From the NCBI GenBank assembly GCA_024641705.1, contig JAHECO010000012.1, positions 1-64,000 on the forward strand: a stretch of DNA of 64,000 bases. Direction: 5' to 3'. The notes under the pieces were generated by a model. It was not told the DNA's origin and did no database searches. It was given only the letters and a program-made list of their open reading frames with translations. Positions 27,141-37,152 of this stretch are shown piece by piece. Origin of the DNA: Candidatus Kryptoniota bacterium. Lineage in GTDB: Bacteria > Bacteroidota > Ignavibacteria > Kryptoniales > JAKASW01. Within the stretch, counting starts at the first letter, position 1. Each line of letters opens with the position of its first letter. The position numbers and the translations under genes were made by a program.

Positions 27141-29744
27141 TTATTTCATCAGCACCATTTTTCTGGTGCGGACGTAACTCCCGGTCTGTATCCTGTAGAA
27201 GTACACGCCGCTTGCAAACCTCGATCCGTCAAACACGACGCTGTGAGCACCCGGCGACTGCACGCCATCGACCAGAGTAGCTACGGATCTGCCGAGGATA
27301 TCGTACACCCTCAACGTCACGTGTCCGACAGCCGAAAGCTGGTAGCTGATAACTGTCGACGGGTTGAAGGGATTAGGATAGTTCTGTGCCAGGGCAAAGC
27401 TCTTCGGCGTCGCAGGGGGTTCATTGACCGGCGTCAGATTGGGATTGTAGCGAGCGAACCTGTAAGAAGGCTTCCCTCCCGCCAGGTTGAATAATCCACC
27501 TACATAAAGATCTTCATTCATGCCGGTCGCGATGGCGCGTACTCCGCCATCGGTTCCGCTTCCGACCGTGGACCATGTCTTGGAGGAGACATTCCACACG
27601 GCAATGGAATTTGCGGTCAGCAGGCCCGCGGTGGAGAAGTTTCCGCCCACGTAGATCGTATCTCCGCTCACTACAACGGAGCGGACGTCGTTTGAACTTC
27701 CCACCCCTCCGGATAGTGTCGACCAACTGTCACCGGCGATGCTGTACTTGGCGATACCGCTCGCGGGTGAACCGCCTGCGTTTGCAAAAGTGCCTCCGGC
27801 ATACAAAGCGGTATCTCCGCGGACCCCAATCGCGTAGACGACGTTGTCCGTGCCGGGCGTGGTTCCGAGGGCGGCCCAGCTGGAACCGTCCCACGAGGCT
27901 ATATGGTTTACCGTGTTACCTCCGGCAGTTGTGAAATTCCCGCCGACATATATCTTTCCTCCCGCCAGGACTATCGCCCTGCCGCTGGTCGAGAGGCCGG
28001 TACCCAGTGCCGACCAGGTTGTGCCGTTCCACTGTGCGGCATAGTTTGCCGCGCTTCCACCCGCATGGGTGAAAGAGCCGCAAATGTATAGATTCGAGCT
28101 GACCATCGCCATGCCGTATACGGTGCCATCGGTGCCCGATCCGAGAGCGGACCAGCCCGCAGAGGGATTCCATTTGACTATGTAGTTGGCGGGAGTAGTT
28201 CCGGCATGAGTGAAACTGCCCGCGATGTAGACATCGCCTGTAGCGGTGGGCAATATTGAGTAAACTGAGCCGTCTACTCCTTCGGCATTTGGGGTATTAT
28301 CGAGTGCAGACCATTGTCCTGTTGCTTTGTCCCAGACAGCTATGTTAAGTGCCGGTGAAGTCCCTGCCGTCGGGAAGCTTCCTCCCACAAAGACGCTGTC
28401 TCCACGCACGGCAATTGCATTGACGCTGCCGCCGACACTTCCGTTTCCGCCGCTGGGGGTGAGAGCGCTCCAGTTCGTGCCGTCCCAGGACGCCACCGCG
28501 TATGCACTTGAAGTGCCTGCCTCGGTGAAGAAGCCTCCGACGTACACGATGCCTCCTGTTGCCATAACGCTGTAAGCGTAGCTATTGACCCCGGCGCCGA
28601 GTGCCGACCATGAGGAGCTACTTATTGTCCATTTCGCAACATTACTTGCGGAGACTATTCCCGCGGTCGAGAACCCACCGCTGACATAGAGATTGTCGCC
28701 GTCGACCGACAAGCCGTAGGCAACGCCGTTGACGCCACCTCCGAGTGCCGACCATGAGTCTGTGGCTATGCTGTATTTTGCGACGTAACTGGCGGGAGAG
28801 CCGCCCGCTTGCGTGAAGTTTCCGCCAACATACAACACACTATCTCCGCACACTGCGATGTCAACAACCTCGCCGTTAGTCCCCGGCGTGCCGGAACCGA
28901 GTGCGGACCAGATCGTGCCGTTCCAACTGGCTATGTGGTCCACGGTGGTTCCACCCGCCGTCGTGAACGTGCCGCCTACGTAGAGATTGCCGCCGACCGT
29001 AACCAGGCCGAAATCACCCTGGCTGTTCAGTCCGGTGCCTAGCGCGGACCACGCACTGCCGTCCCATTTTGCTATGTGATTCGCGGGACTACCGCCGGCT
29101 TGCGTGAACTGCCCGGTGACATAAAGGTTTCCGCCCGAATACAGCATTGACAGCGGAGCTCCGTTCAGCCCGGTTCCCAGCGATGACCAGCCTGATGTGG
29201 AATTCCACTTGGCTATGAAATCTGCCGTGGTCGGGCCTGCGGTCGTGAATGAACCTCCGACATAGACGTCGCTTCCTTCGAAAGTAATGCAGTAAACGGT
29301 TCCGTCGGTGCCGACACCCGCACTATCGACAGGAGACCACGTCTTGGCCGTCAGGTCGAACTTCGCGATGTTGTTGGCGATGACGTTTCCGACTGCACTG
29401 AAAGATCCGCCGACATACAGATAATTCCCGTTTATTGCGACCGTGTACAGAAAGCCGCCGACGCCCCGGACTATGAACGAGTCATCCCAGTTGACGTCGT
29501 TCGGATCTGAAGAGACCTTCCGGAACCGGGGGGTGCCGTCCTTAGACAGGACCATCGTATACCCCTTTGTATTGAAGCTCCCGTTGGAAGCATTCGCCTT
29601 GATGGTTCCGTCCGGGTTCAAAATTGACCGGATGGAAACCGAAGACTGAGCGGATGCTGCCCCAAATGTTAGAACGAGCATCAGTGCGATGCTTGTTGTG
29701 AGCCGGTATAAATGAGCCGGCCTGATGTTGTTGAGATGGATCAT
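27141..29744 (-). CDS. large secreted repeat beta-propeller protein with T9SS sorting domain
   Basis: 867 residues. Signal peptide (LTTSIALMLVLTFGAASAQ), then roughly fifteen repeats of about 45 residues of the form LYVGGxFTxAGGxxxNHIAxWxGxxWSALGxG, a delta-60/Kelch-like propeller unit. The C-terminus is a sorting domain (LAQNYPNPFNPSTVISYQL, VYDILGRSVATLV, KMVLMK). AGGAGGAG lies before the start. The repeated blades suggest one or two large propellers for surface adhesion or binding; catalysis is unlikely. The sorting domain is nearly identical to that of the gene at 30.3 kb. Confidence 0.88.
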   Translation of the reverse strand: MIHLNNIRPAHLYRLTTSIALMLVLTFGAASAQSSVSIRSILNPDGTIKANASNGSFNTKGYTMVLSKDGTPRFRKVSSDPNDVNWDDSFIVRGVGGFLYTVAINGNYLYVGGSFSAVGNVIANNIAKFDLTAKTWSPVDSAGVGTDGTVYCITFEGSDVYVGGSFTTAGPTTADFIAKWNSTSGWSSLGTGLNGAPLSMLYSGGNLYVTGQFTQAGGSPANHIAKWDGSAWSALGTGLNSQGDFGLVTVGGNLYVGGTFTTAGGTTVDHIASWNGTIWSALGSGTPGTNGEVVDIAVCGDSVLYVGGNFTQAGGSPASYVAKYSIATDSWSALGGGVNGVAYGLSVDGDNLYVSGGFSTAGIVSASNVAKWTISSSSWSALGAGVNSYAYSVMATGGIVYVGGFFTEAGTSSAYAVASWDGTNWSALTPSGGNGSVGGSVNAIAVRGDSVFVGGSFPTAGTSPALNIAVWDKATGQWSALDNTPNAEGVDGSVYSILPTATGDVYIAGSFTHAGTTPANYIVKWNPSAGWSALGSGTDGTVYGMAMVSSNLYICGSFTHAGGSAANYAAQWNGTTWSALGTGLSTSGRAIVLAGGKIYVGGNFTTAGGNTVNHIASWDGSSWAALGTTPGTDNVVYAIGVRGDTALYAGGTFANAGGSPASGIAKYSIAGDSWSTLSGGVGSSNDVRSVVVSGDTIYVGGNFSTAGLLTANSIAVWNVSSKTWSTVGSGTDGGVRAIATGMNEDLYVGGLFNLAGGKPSYRFARYNPNLTPVNEPPATPKSFALAQNYPNPFNPSTVISYQLSAVGHVTLRVYDILGRSVATLVDGVQSPGAHSVVFDGSRFASGVYFYRIQTGSYVRTRKMVLMK

Positions 29745-30261
29745 CTCTCCTCCTATTTATTAGTTCTTGACAAAAATCTGCCAATCGTGCGGCGCACGAA
29801 ATGGCAATGCGTGCCGTGAAGCCGGTTCAACCGGCCTTACGTGCAAAAGCCTTGATGTAACTAACCCTAAATTCTGATTGGGTTTCCCGGCGGAATAATT
29901 GCGGCGATCTGTTCTGTGGACGGACAGGCCGCACTGGATGTACGTTTGTCAGGACGTCTAAACGTAAACCCGCATGGACTGACTATGCCGTTAAGCATCT
30001 CTCTCCTTCTTATCACGTTGACCCGATAGCGGCGCAGAACCCTTCATTTTTTCTCCTCATGATGCCCTCTCCGTTTACTGTGCCCGGGCTATGTTCCTCT
30101 ATTCTTTTGTCAAGGTAAAGCAATACACCGAGGAAGACATATGACGATAGTCACATATCCCCGAGGAATTTGAGCTGAAAGAAAAGCAGAATGAGTGGGA
30201 GTAAGTAAAGTCTTGGCAGAGAAGCTTCATCCGGAACAGCTGCGAGGGCCTGGAAAAAAGA
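29745..30261. other. 517-bp intergenic region with leader sequence and a hairpin
   Basis: Upstream of the 27.1-kb propeller gene (minus strand) and downstream of the 30.3-kb gene. A small hairpin AGCCGGTTCAACCGGC lies near 29820. I see no coding frame with good character and no convincing terminator here apart from the one at 30262-30286. Confidence 0.4.
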
Positions 30262-30286
30262 AAGCGGCACCGAGTAAGTGCCGCCT
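30262..30286 (-). terminator. rho-independent terminator of the 30.3-kb T9SS gene
   Basis: On the minus strand AAGGCGGCAC pairs with GTGCCGCTT and is followed by TCTTTTTTCC. It lies 29 bases behind the stop codon at 30315. It has the same core stem as the terminators at 2.03 and 27.09 kb. Confidence 0.85.
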
Positions 30287-30314
30287 TCCGGGGATATCCG
30301 ATCTATAAAACAAC

Positions 30315-31829
30315 CTACTTCATCAGTACCATTTTCCTGGTCTGGACATTGTTCCCCGTGACGATGTGGTAGAAGTATACTCCGCTTGCTAACCTCGATC
30401 CGTCAAACACAACGCTGTGTACACCGGGCGACTGAACACCGTCAGCTAGAGTAGCCACCGACCTGCCGAGGATATCATACACCTTCAACGTGACATGTGC
30501 CAAAGCCGACAGTTGATAGCTGATGACGGTAGTCGGGTTGAACGGGTTAGGATAATTCTGCCGAAGAGAAAAATCTGCAGGGAGCAGCGGCCGGTTTAGC
30601 ACCGTGAGTCCGGTCGTGATATAGCCATTTGCCTTCAGTCTTGCAGCAACTTTGAGATCATCCATTAGATGGGCGGAATCAGCCGCTACTGCAATTGCCA
30701 ACTCGAATCGCTTTGCCTGTCCGGGCTGCAGGGTGAACGGTCCTGACGACAGCCACCAAACCGAGTCCCCGTCATAGGTGTCGGGTGGATAGGTAAGGTT
30801 ACTGAGCGGTCTTCTCGGTCTGAACGCAATTTGGTAAACTAGACTATCCTGGGAATTGAGAAGATTTCCGTAGTGCACAACATAACAGCTGGTGACTCCC
30901 GGAAGATTGCCCGCGTCTCCACTCGGAGTTTCCAGGACGACTTCGCCAAGCCATCCCGGTATGACTCCATTCCACGCAGGAATGGTTGCACTCCCTTTGC
31001 CATTAGTCGCAAACGAGTACACTATACCTGAGTCGATCAGATCAGTCCGCGTGGTGTTGTTTTCGAAATTGTCACTTCCTCCTACGCTTCCATCGCTGAA
31101 GAATCCGAAGAATGCATTTGGTATAGGCTTGGTGTTAATGTTCTTGAGGACATATGTGAGAAACAGGATGTCCTGAAGCGCCGAGTCCGAGTACCGGTAG
31201 GTCCTGGCAGTGATCTGAACCCCCAGGCCCTTCATGCCGGGCGTAAGCTGTTCCAGCGAGTCGTTATTTCCATAGCCGGGAGTTGTATCTTGATCCGTCA
31301 TTACGTACATCGTTTTCAGATTTGCCGGCGTGCTGTCTGATTCTGGATAGGCACTGTCGCCTGCCCAAGTCTTCCAACCGAGGGGCCATGAGAAAGGATC
31401 GATGCTCGATGCGAAACCGTTCATATCGGAGGCGTTCACGAAACTGTCGTCCGGTTCGAATCTACCGGTCCCGCCATCCTGAATCCCGTCCTCAATGAGC
31501 GATACCGAATCACCATAGATGTTCTGTATGCGGGCTCCGACAACGGGTCCGAATTCGTATCCGTATTCTCTGCCGCTGAGAGCCGGCCACTCGATCTTGG
31601 GGCTGTTGTACGATTTGGGGCCGCCGATGGACCCGAAGTTTGAGAGTCGCGTCCTTATTTTGTTTCCCGCGATGATCATCGAACGTCTGTCGGAATATGA
31701 TAATGGTTCGGTTGCGCGACCGGATACTGTCTTCACATCTCTAATCTGTGCACTTGCTGTCGTAAGCAGGGCGAAAAGAATGATCGTGACAATGCTTCCG
31801 CTGCAGTTGGTCCTTACTACCCGTATCAT
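30315..31829 (-). CDS. secreted protein with T9SS sorting domain, body unrecognised
   Basis: 504 residues. Signal peptide (GSIVTIILFALLTTASAQ). The body contains a WPxxxG-type acidic/aromatic region (DPFSWPLGWKTWAGDSAYPES) and repeated DxFxxYVL-like strands (QDILFLTYVLKNINTK), as seen in FCB secreted proteins that report 'status' values. The sorting domain is LRQNYPNPFNPTTVISY, VYDILGRSVATLADG, SGVYFYHI, KMVLMK. A terminator follows. No enzyme motif found. It is probably surface-displayed. Confidence 0.82.
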   Translation of the reverse strand: MIRVVRTNCSGSIVTIILFALLTTASAQIRDVKTVSGRATEPLSYSDRRSMIIAGNKIRTRLSNFGSIGGPKSYNSPKIEWPALSGREYGYEFGPVVGARIQNIYGDSVSLIEDGIQDGGTGRFEPDDSFVNASDMNGFASSIDPFSWPLGWKTWAGDSAYPESDSTPANLKTMYVMTDQDTTPGYGNNDSLEQLTPGMKGLGVQITARTYRYSDSALQDILFLTYVLKNINTKPIPNAFFGFFSDGSVGGSDNFENNTTRTDLIDSGIVYSFATNGKGSATIPAWNGVIPGWLGEVVLETPSGDAGNLPGVTSCYVVHYGNLLNSQDSLVYQIAFRPRRPLSNLTYPPDTYDGDSVWWLSSGPFTLQPGQAKRFELAIAVAADSAHLMDDLKVAARLKANGYITTGLTVLNRPLLPADFSLRQNYPNPFNPTTVISYQLSALAHVTLKVYDILGRSVATLADGVQSPGVHSVVFDGSRLASGVYFYHIVTGNNVQTRKMVLMK

Positions 31830-32039
31830 ATTTGATACTCCCTTTTTTCAATGTCGCCAGATCTCGGACCTCTGTCAAGGCCGAACCGATCCAGCATATT
31901 GACTACCTTCCTCGGACAATCACCGGCCACGGCGCAGTTCGTTCCGGTTTGAGCGCTGGTTGCATGTTCTGGCGGAGTCGCGAAATTTCCCGCAGGGAGC
32001 ACTGCAACCCTCGGCGCTCCTTCGCATCAAACACAGTGC

Positions 32040-32258
32040 ATGGAAAGAGTCACCGCTCAAATCACGATCGAAGAGCTTGTTACGGAGCTCCCCGCATCCG
32101 TTAATTATCTCATGGAAAAAGGAATCAAGTGCATAGCCTGCGGCGAGCCGATCTGGGGAACACTCGAGTCGGCCGCAAGGGAGAAGGGGTTCGACGATAA
32201 GGAGATCGCCGGCTTCGTGTCGGATCTCGATCGAATGGCAGGTAATCCGCAGCCCTAG
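32040..32258 (+). CDS. DUF1858-domain small protein
   Basis: 72 residues: TAQITIEELVTELPASVNYLMEKGIKCIACGEPIWGTLESAAREKGF. This matches DUF1858 (hybrid-cluster-protein-associated disulfide domain), in which a CxxC (here CIAC) follows a helix ending 'GIxC'. A redox or metal-cluster role is presumed. It is convergent with the DUF72 gene, and their last four bases overlap. The ribosome binding site is poor. Confidence 0.75.
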   Translation: MERVTAQITIEELVTELPASVNYLMEKGIKCIACGEPIWGTLESAAREKGFDDKEIAGFVSDLDRMAGNPQP

Positions 32259-33004
32259 GCCGTTCCTCCGGCGATCATCCCCTTGAATGTTCTTCCATTC
32301 CGGTAGCATGTCTCGTTGTTGAAGAAAACGTAGACGTCCTTTGTCGGGCCCGGGAGCGAATCGATCTTCTCGCGCAGCCGCCGGAGCTCCTCATCTGAAA
32401 AATTGTACCTGTACATGGTCGGCGTTCCGAATCCGTGAAGCCTGAAGTAAACCGTTCCTGTCGCGCCGGTGACGAGCTGTTCGTTCCTGAATGGATCGAC
32501 GCAGTGTACGAGGCCGTTTTCCATGCAGACCCGCTCGATCATACCCGGGTTTTCGTACCAGGATCCTCTTGGTTCCCAGACCGCGGTGAGCCCACCGCGG
32601 TCGATGGTCTCGAAGAACAGACGCATGCTTTCGATGTTGCCGTCGCTCGGTTTGAAACTCGCCGGCGACTGGAAAAGCACGCGTGTCGCGCGAAGGGCGG
32701 AGCAAACATCCCCGATCACCCCGAACGAGTCGAGAGACTGTTTCTTGCCGAACCGGTGAAGATGCGTTATCCCCTTGAACGCTTTGACTGTGAACTCAAA
32801 ATCAGGATTGATTTCATCCGCTTCCTTGCGCCATTTCTCTGCGGTGCTGATGCGGGGGAGCCTGTAAAAGGTGGAGTTGATTTCGACCGAGTCGAAGAGC
32901 TCCGCGTACGCCTGCAGTGTGGACGAGTATTTGCGGGTGATCTCGTCCCGGAATTCGCCCGCGTTAAGGTAGCTCCACCCGCAGCAGCCCGTGTGAATCT
33001 TCAT
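32255..33004 (-). CDS. DUF72 family protein (YecE-like)
   Basis: 249 residues, a TIM-barrel-type DUF72 protein. Landmarks are the N-terminal IHTGCCGWSYLNAGEF, VEINSTFYRLP, FTVKAFKGITHL, VFFNNE and a C-terminal stretch. Function unknown; the family may act on nucleic acids or in cell division. Full length with a good start at 33004. Tail-to-tail with DUF1858. Confidence 0.9.
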   Translation of the reverse strand: MKIHTGCCGWSYLNAGEFRDEITRKYSSTLQAYAELFDSVEINSTFYRLPRISTAEKWRKEADEINPDFEFTVKAFKGITHLHRFGKKQSLDSFGVIGDVCSALRATRVLFQSPASFKPSDGNIESMRLFFETIDRGGLTAVWEPRGSWYENPGMIERVCMENGLVHCVDPFRNEQLVTGATGTVYFRLHGFGTPTMYRYNFSDEELRRLREKIDSLPGPTKDVYVFFNNETCYRNGRTFKGMIAGGTA

Positions 33005-33153
33005 GGGAAGCTCTCCCTTGTTTCACACAGATAACGAGGAGGCCGCGGGGAGCAGGGTTCTCTCCGTGACCTCTCAAAACACATACTTTCCGGATATAAA
33101 AAGCCGATCGCTCTCCTGGCTGCTATGAGCCATCAGCTATGAGCTAACGACTC

Positions 33154-33558
33154 CTACTTGACCGTGAAAGTGACGTTCTTCAGAACGTCGCCCGACTGCG
33201 TCGACACGGTCACCGTCCACTCCCCGGATGCTGTCATCGTCTTATACGCCCAGGTTCGCCACGAATTGCTGCCGATGTGTATCGTGGTACTGTACGTAAT
33301 TTCGGCGTGCTTCCAGGTCACGACTATCGAGTCGTTTGCCGCACCGGTCACTCTCATCCAGGCATAGACTTTCTCGCCCATGTTGAACGTCGAATCCTGT
33401 CCGACGATTTCCCTGTCCTGGACCGAGGTGCCGAGTTTCAGCTGCTCCACCGCCGGACCGCTCTGCGCCTTCATCTTCATCTCCTGAGCCGTTGCGGCGG
33501 TCGCCAGAAGGAATACAACACCGATGAGAGCCGTAGAGCCTAATAGGATCTTCTTCAT
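33154..33558 (-). CDS. secreted DUF2914-domain protein
   Basis: 134 residues. Signal peptide (LLGSTALIGVVFLLATAATAQ), then a single beta-sandwich of the DUF2914 type: GEKVYAWMRVTGAANDSIVVTWKHAE, then IGSNSWRTWAYKTMTASGEWTVTVSTQSGDVLKNVTFTV. This family is found in periplasmic or outer-surface proteins of unknown function. AGGAG precedes the ATG. Confidence 0.8.
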   Translation of the reverse strand: MKKILLGSTALIGVVFLLATAATAQEMKMKAQSGPAVEQLKLGTSVQDREIVGQDSTFNMGEKVYAWMRVTGAANDSIVVTWKHAEITYSTTIHIGSNSWRTWAYKTMTASGEWTVTVSTQSGDVLKNVTFTVK

Positions 33559-33706
33559 GGTAGAATGCTCCTTTCTGTTGTGTCACGATATCCCGCGGGG
33601 GTCTCCACTCCCCCGTTGGTCAGATGTTAAACAATCCGCGCGTAATTCACAACCACGCCGGGAGGCGAGGCTTTTCAATTCGGCTATGTGACCTACATCG
33701 GGTCGC

Positions 33707-34621
33707 TTACGCGGCGTGCTCTTTTACGAAAGTCCCTCTTTCCAGCTCTTCGAACGCCGTCCTCAACTCCCCCTCGTGGTTCATCACGATCGGGCCGTAC
33801 CATGCGATAGGTTCGCCGATGGGCTTTCCCGAGAAGAGGAGGAATCTCACCGGTTCGTCCGCGGTGCTCACCTCCACCGCTTCGCCGTCGTCGAAGAGTA
33901 TGAGGCTCTCGTTGTCGATGATCTGTGTGCTTTCGGCCTCGGACCCGTCGGAGCCTTCTATTTCATACGAGAATAGATCCTTCTCGCGCGTGAAGTAACC
34001 TTTTCCATCGATCACGTACGCGATGACCTTGTGCCCTTTCGTAGTGGGGAGGTCGAAGCTCGCGTTCGCAGGCATCGTCACGTCCAGGTACTGCGGAGTG
34101 ATGACTATGTCGGTGACGGGCCCTTTCACGCCCTCCACTTCACCCGCGACTATCTTTATCTTCGTCCCGTTCTCTCTGGTAACGGTAGGGAACTGCCCGC
34201 TCTTCACTTCCTGGTAGCGCGGGTCCATCATCTTGTGCGTCTTCGGCAGGTTCGCCCACAGCTGGAATCCATACATTTCACCGGCGTTGTCTCCCTTAGG
34301 CATCTCCTGGTGAATGATGCCGCTCCCGGCAGTCATCCATTGAACGTCGCCGGCGGAGATTACTCCCTTGTTTCCCATACTGTCGCCGTGCTCCACGTCG
34401 CCTTTGAGCACATATGTGATCGTCTCGATGCCCCTGTGCGGGTGCCAGGGAAAACCCTTCAAGTACTGCTCGGGATTGTTCGACCTGAAGTCGTCGAGCA
34501 ACAGGAACGGGTCGAACATCTTGACTTCGTGAAATCCGAAGGCGCGCTTCAGATGCACCCCGGCACCTTCAAGTGTCGCTCTGCTCCTGAAAACCCTCTT
34601 GATCTTTCTATATTCGGTCAT
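33707..34621 (-). CDS. pirin family protein
   Basis: 304 residues with two cupin domains. The N-terminal cupin carries the pirin metal motif FPWHPHRGIETITYVLKGDVEHGDSMGN (His pair and Glu) and MTAGSGIIHQEMP. The C-terminal cupin has TKGHKVIAYVIDGKGYF. Bacterial pirins bind iron; some have quercetin 2,3-dioxygenase activity and others modulate pyruvate metabolism, so the exact substrate is uncertain. Full length. Confidence 0.93.
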   Translation of the reverse strand: MTEYRKIKRVFRSRATLEGAGVHLKRAFGFHEVKMFDPFLLLDDFRSNNPEQYLKGFPWHPHRGIETITYVLKGDVEHGDSMGNKGVISAGDVQWMTAGSGIIHQEMPKGDNAGEMYGFQLWANLPKTHKMMDPRYQEVKSGQFPTVTRENGTKIKIVAGEVEGVKGPVTDIVITPQYLDVTMPANASFDLPTTKGHKVIAYVIDGKGYFTREKDLFSYEIEGSDGSEAESTQIIDNESLILFDDGEAVEVSTADEPVRFLLFSGKPIGEPIAWYGPIVMNHEGELRTAFEELERGTFVKEHAA

Positions 34622-35087
34622 CTTTATCTCCTCTCTGCGGATGTTTGATGCGGTCCGACTCTGTCGGATTCACAATCTTAACAGAGAGGCGAAGGTGCGC
34701 GGTTCCCCCGGGGAGAAGGTCGCGATCGGTTATTCCCGTTCGATTAGGAACGCCTTACCGTGCGATGTTATCTCTCATCGGCGGATCGGCACACAGATCG
34801 ACTACCAGGTGGTTGACTTTCCCCGCACATTCAAATATATTTTTATTGCATTTTGGGCAGCGGATAGGAGATCAGTTCGTCACAAGAGATTTTCCGCCGT
34901 AGGCGGACCGGACGGAACAGTCCGGACATAGACCGGCAATGAAGTTCGCGATATATACAAACCTCCCGGTTCACGCTCCCGAAAGGGATTACCCGCCGTA
35001 AGACCGGCATTAGGATGAGTCCACCGTGTTAGAGGAGGACGCTTGAGTCAAAACACCGTCACGTACTAAAATCATCCGGGGCTCGAA
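34622..35087. other. 466-bp divergent intergenic region
   Basis: Lies between the pirin gene (minus) and the T9SS glycosidase (plus). An AT-rich stretch near 34830-34855 (CAAATATATTTTTATTGC) could hold promoter elements. No gene, repeat or strong hairpin is evident. Confidence 0.4.
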
Positions 35088-36851
35088 ATGAAAGTCAAAA
35101 GTATTCTTTCCGGTCTATCGCTTTTTCTTGCCGCGCTTACATCCACAGCGGTTGCACAGACGGATTCAATCACCTTTCAGGTCAAACTGGAGACGGACCT
35201 GCCGCAGGGCGAGACAGTATGTGTCTATCTGATGGAACGCGAACCTACAGGCGAACAATTTGTATTCCCTTTGACAAACACATCTGCGGGTACCTGGTCA
35301 ACCACACTGCAGTTCGACAACGGCTGGCTGTCGGTGGGGGCCACGTATCATTATAAATATTGTCGGAATTATGTTTATAACGGCGCCGACGAAGCCGTAA
35401 ACGGGCAAGACCAGGGGCTTCGTGCGGCGACCATTCAGGACAATAACGCCGTCGTGGCCGACACGATAACACAATGGAGATGGTGGCCGACCGACGGGCA
35501 GATCCCCGATATAGATACAAGCAATTACATTCACACTCCGCCGGCACACCTGCCGGACTCGACCTTTCAATGCGGCATAGGATTGCCTGATTACTGGGAC
35601 CATAACTTCATCAATTCTGTCGCTCCCACTCTGGATAGAATTGTGTCTCAGTGCAAAGCAAAATACGTGGAGTATAATCCCGTCCCGGAAATAACCCAGT
35701 TCTATCCCACTCCCATAATAAAGAGGGAAGGAAACAACGGTACACCCGAAGCGGATCTCATTAAGATTATCACCGAGGCAAAGAAGCGCGGGCTGAAGGT
35801 TTATTTGGATCCCTTTCCATGGGCATTGAATACGACCGATACTTCTTCAGATTATCATACAAATGAATGGTGGACGGCGTATGAGGAACAGTGGCGCCCC
35901 ATAATCCTCTATTACGCACAGATAGCTCAAGATTATGGAGTCGACGTCCTAACCTTCGGCATGTGGCCGAGCAGGTGGTCCGTGTCACAGCAGGAAGCCC
36001 CGATTGTCGACTCGCTCGCGCAAAAACTATTGCATGATGTCGGACAGATCTACACCGGGAAGATTGCTGTGGAATTTACCCCGTGGGGACCCGATCTGAA
36101 CCTGTACAGCGAGGGGGACTATCTTAAATTCAATATTTCGGCATTCTGGCCTTATCAATTGAGTACGTCCAAAAGTCCTACGGTAGCCGGAATGGTAGCG
36201 AACTTGAACACGGCGCTGGATGGTCTGTACGATGAGGCAACTGGAAAATGGGGAAAGCCAATCCTATTGTCGCAGATCGCCGCTTCCAGTTACGACGGTA
36301 CGGTCATAAATCAGCCGGACTGGCAGACGGAGTTGTACTATAACCCGGATGACCCGAACGTACCCATCGATTTGCAGGAACAGGCGGATACATATGAGGC
36401 CTTCCTCCAGGTATTTACGCAAAGGAACTGGATTGCCGGTGTCTACAGTTTCAACTACAACTACTGGAATTCTCTTGACAAGGCCCCGTCGATCCGTTCG
36501 AAGCCGGCGGAACAAGTCGTCGCCAAATGGTATCATTGGATCAGTCCGCAAAGCTTGACCGGAGTCCGAGGCAATTCGGGCGCGGTGGATAATTTCAGGC
36601 TGTACCAGAATTATCCGGATCCGTTCAACCCGACAACGACCATAAACTATTCCGTTCCAAAGCGGGCTTTCGTCAGCGTGAAAATATTCGATGTCCTGGG
36701 AAGAGAGGTGGCAACGCTGGTTGAAGGTCAAAGAGCGGCGGGAAGTTACAGCGTTCAATTCAATGGAAGCAAGTTCGCGAGTGGAGCATATTTCTACAGG
36801 CTCCAGGCAGGAACATTCAGTGAGACGAAGAGATTCCTGTTGTTGAAATAG
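35088..36851 (+). CDS. secreted TIM-barrel glycoside hydrolase-like protein (GH113-like) with T9SS sorting domain
   Basis: 587 residues. Signal peptide (LSLFLAALTSTAVAQ). A CBM20-like beta-sandwich (~25-125, ITFQVKLETDLPQGETVCV with RWWPTDG) is followed by a barrel (~160-490) with conserved polar ends: KYVEYNPVPEIT, LKVYLDPFPW, VDVLTFGMWPSRW, KIAVEFTPWG and SIRSKPAEQVVAKWY. The last resembles the C-terminal motif of GH113/GTA-type mannanase barrels. The sorting domain is LYQNYPDPFNPTTTINY, IFDVLGREVATLV, KRFLLLK. It likely hydrolyses an external polysaccharide; substrate not decidable. Confidence 0.7.
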   Translation: MKVKSILSGLSLFLAALTSTAVAQTDSITFQVKLETDLPQGETVCVYLMEREPTGEQFVFPLTNTSAGTWSTTLQFDNGWLSVGATYHYKYCRNYVYNGADEAVNGQDQGLRAATIQDNNAVVADTITQWRWWPTDGQIPDIDTSNYIHTPPAHLPDSTFQCGIGLPDYWDHNFINSVAPTLDRIVSQCKAKYVEYNPVPEITQFYPTPIIKREGNNGTPEADLIKIITEAKKRGLKVYLDPFPWALNTTDTSSDYHTNEWWTAYEEQWRPIILYYAQIAQDYGVDVLTFGMWPSRWSVSQQEAPIVDSLAQKLLHDVGQIYTGKIAVEFTPWGPDLNLYSEGDYLKFNISAFWPYQLSTSKSPTVAGMVANLNTALDGLYDEATGKWGKPILLSQIAASSYDGTVINQPDWQTELYYNPDDPNVPIDLQEQADTYEAFLQVFTQRNWIAGVYSFNYNYWNSLDKAPSIRSKPAEQVVAKWYHWISPQSLTGVRGNSGAVDNFRLYQNYPDPFNPTTTINYSVPKRAFVSVKIFDVLGREVATLVEGQRAAGSYSVQFNGSKFASGAYFYRLQAGTFSETKRFLLLK

Positions 36852-37152
36852 TGGAACGTGTTAGATGGCGTGGGGAAGAGCGAGACTGAGCCATCACGCC
36901 ATCAAGAAAGCACGTATTTGCTTTTGTCGCAACGGGTGATAAATTCACACAAAGATGATCGGATCATCCGTACCCGCTTTTCATGCACGGATGTTTTTAC
37001 GATAATGATATCAACGCTTGGTCTAAAGCGGGCGTGTTCAGGGAACGTTCAAGTCAAATGACAAACAGATGTCTGTTCTGGCTATGGCTCAGAGGAGGCG
37101 GGCCACATTTGGAACGGCAGGCTCAACAAGACTAAAAGGAAGTGAGTGAGTC
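36852..37152. other. 301-bp intergenic region
   Basis: Between the 35.1-kb glycosidase and the lipoprotein gene, same strand. Beyond a purine-rich ribosome site (AAAGGAAGTGAG) just before ATG 37153 I see no gene or terminator hairpin I can support. Confidence 0.4.
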
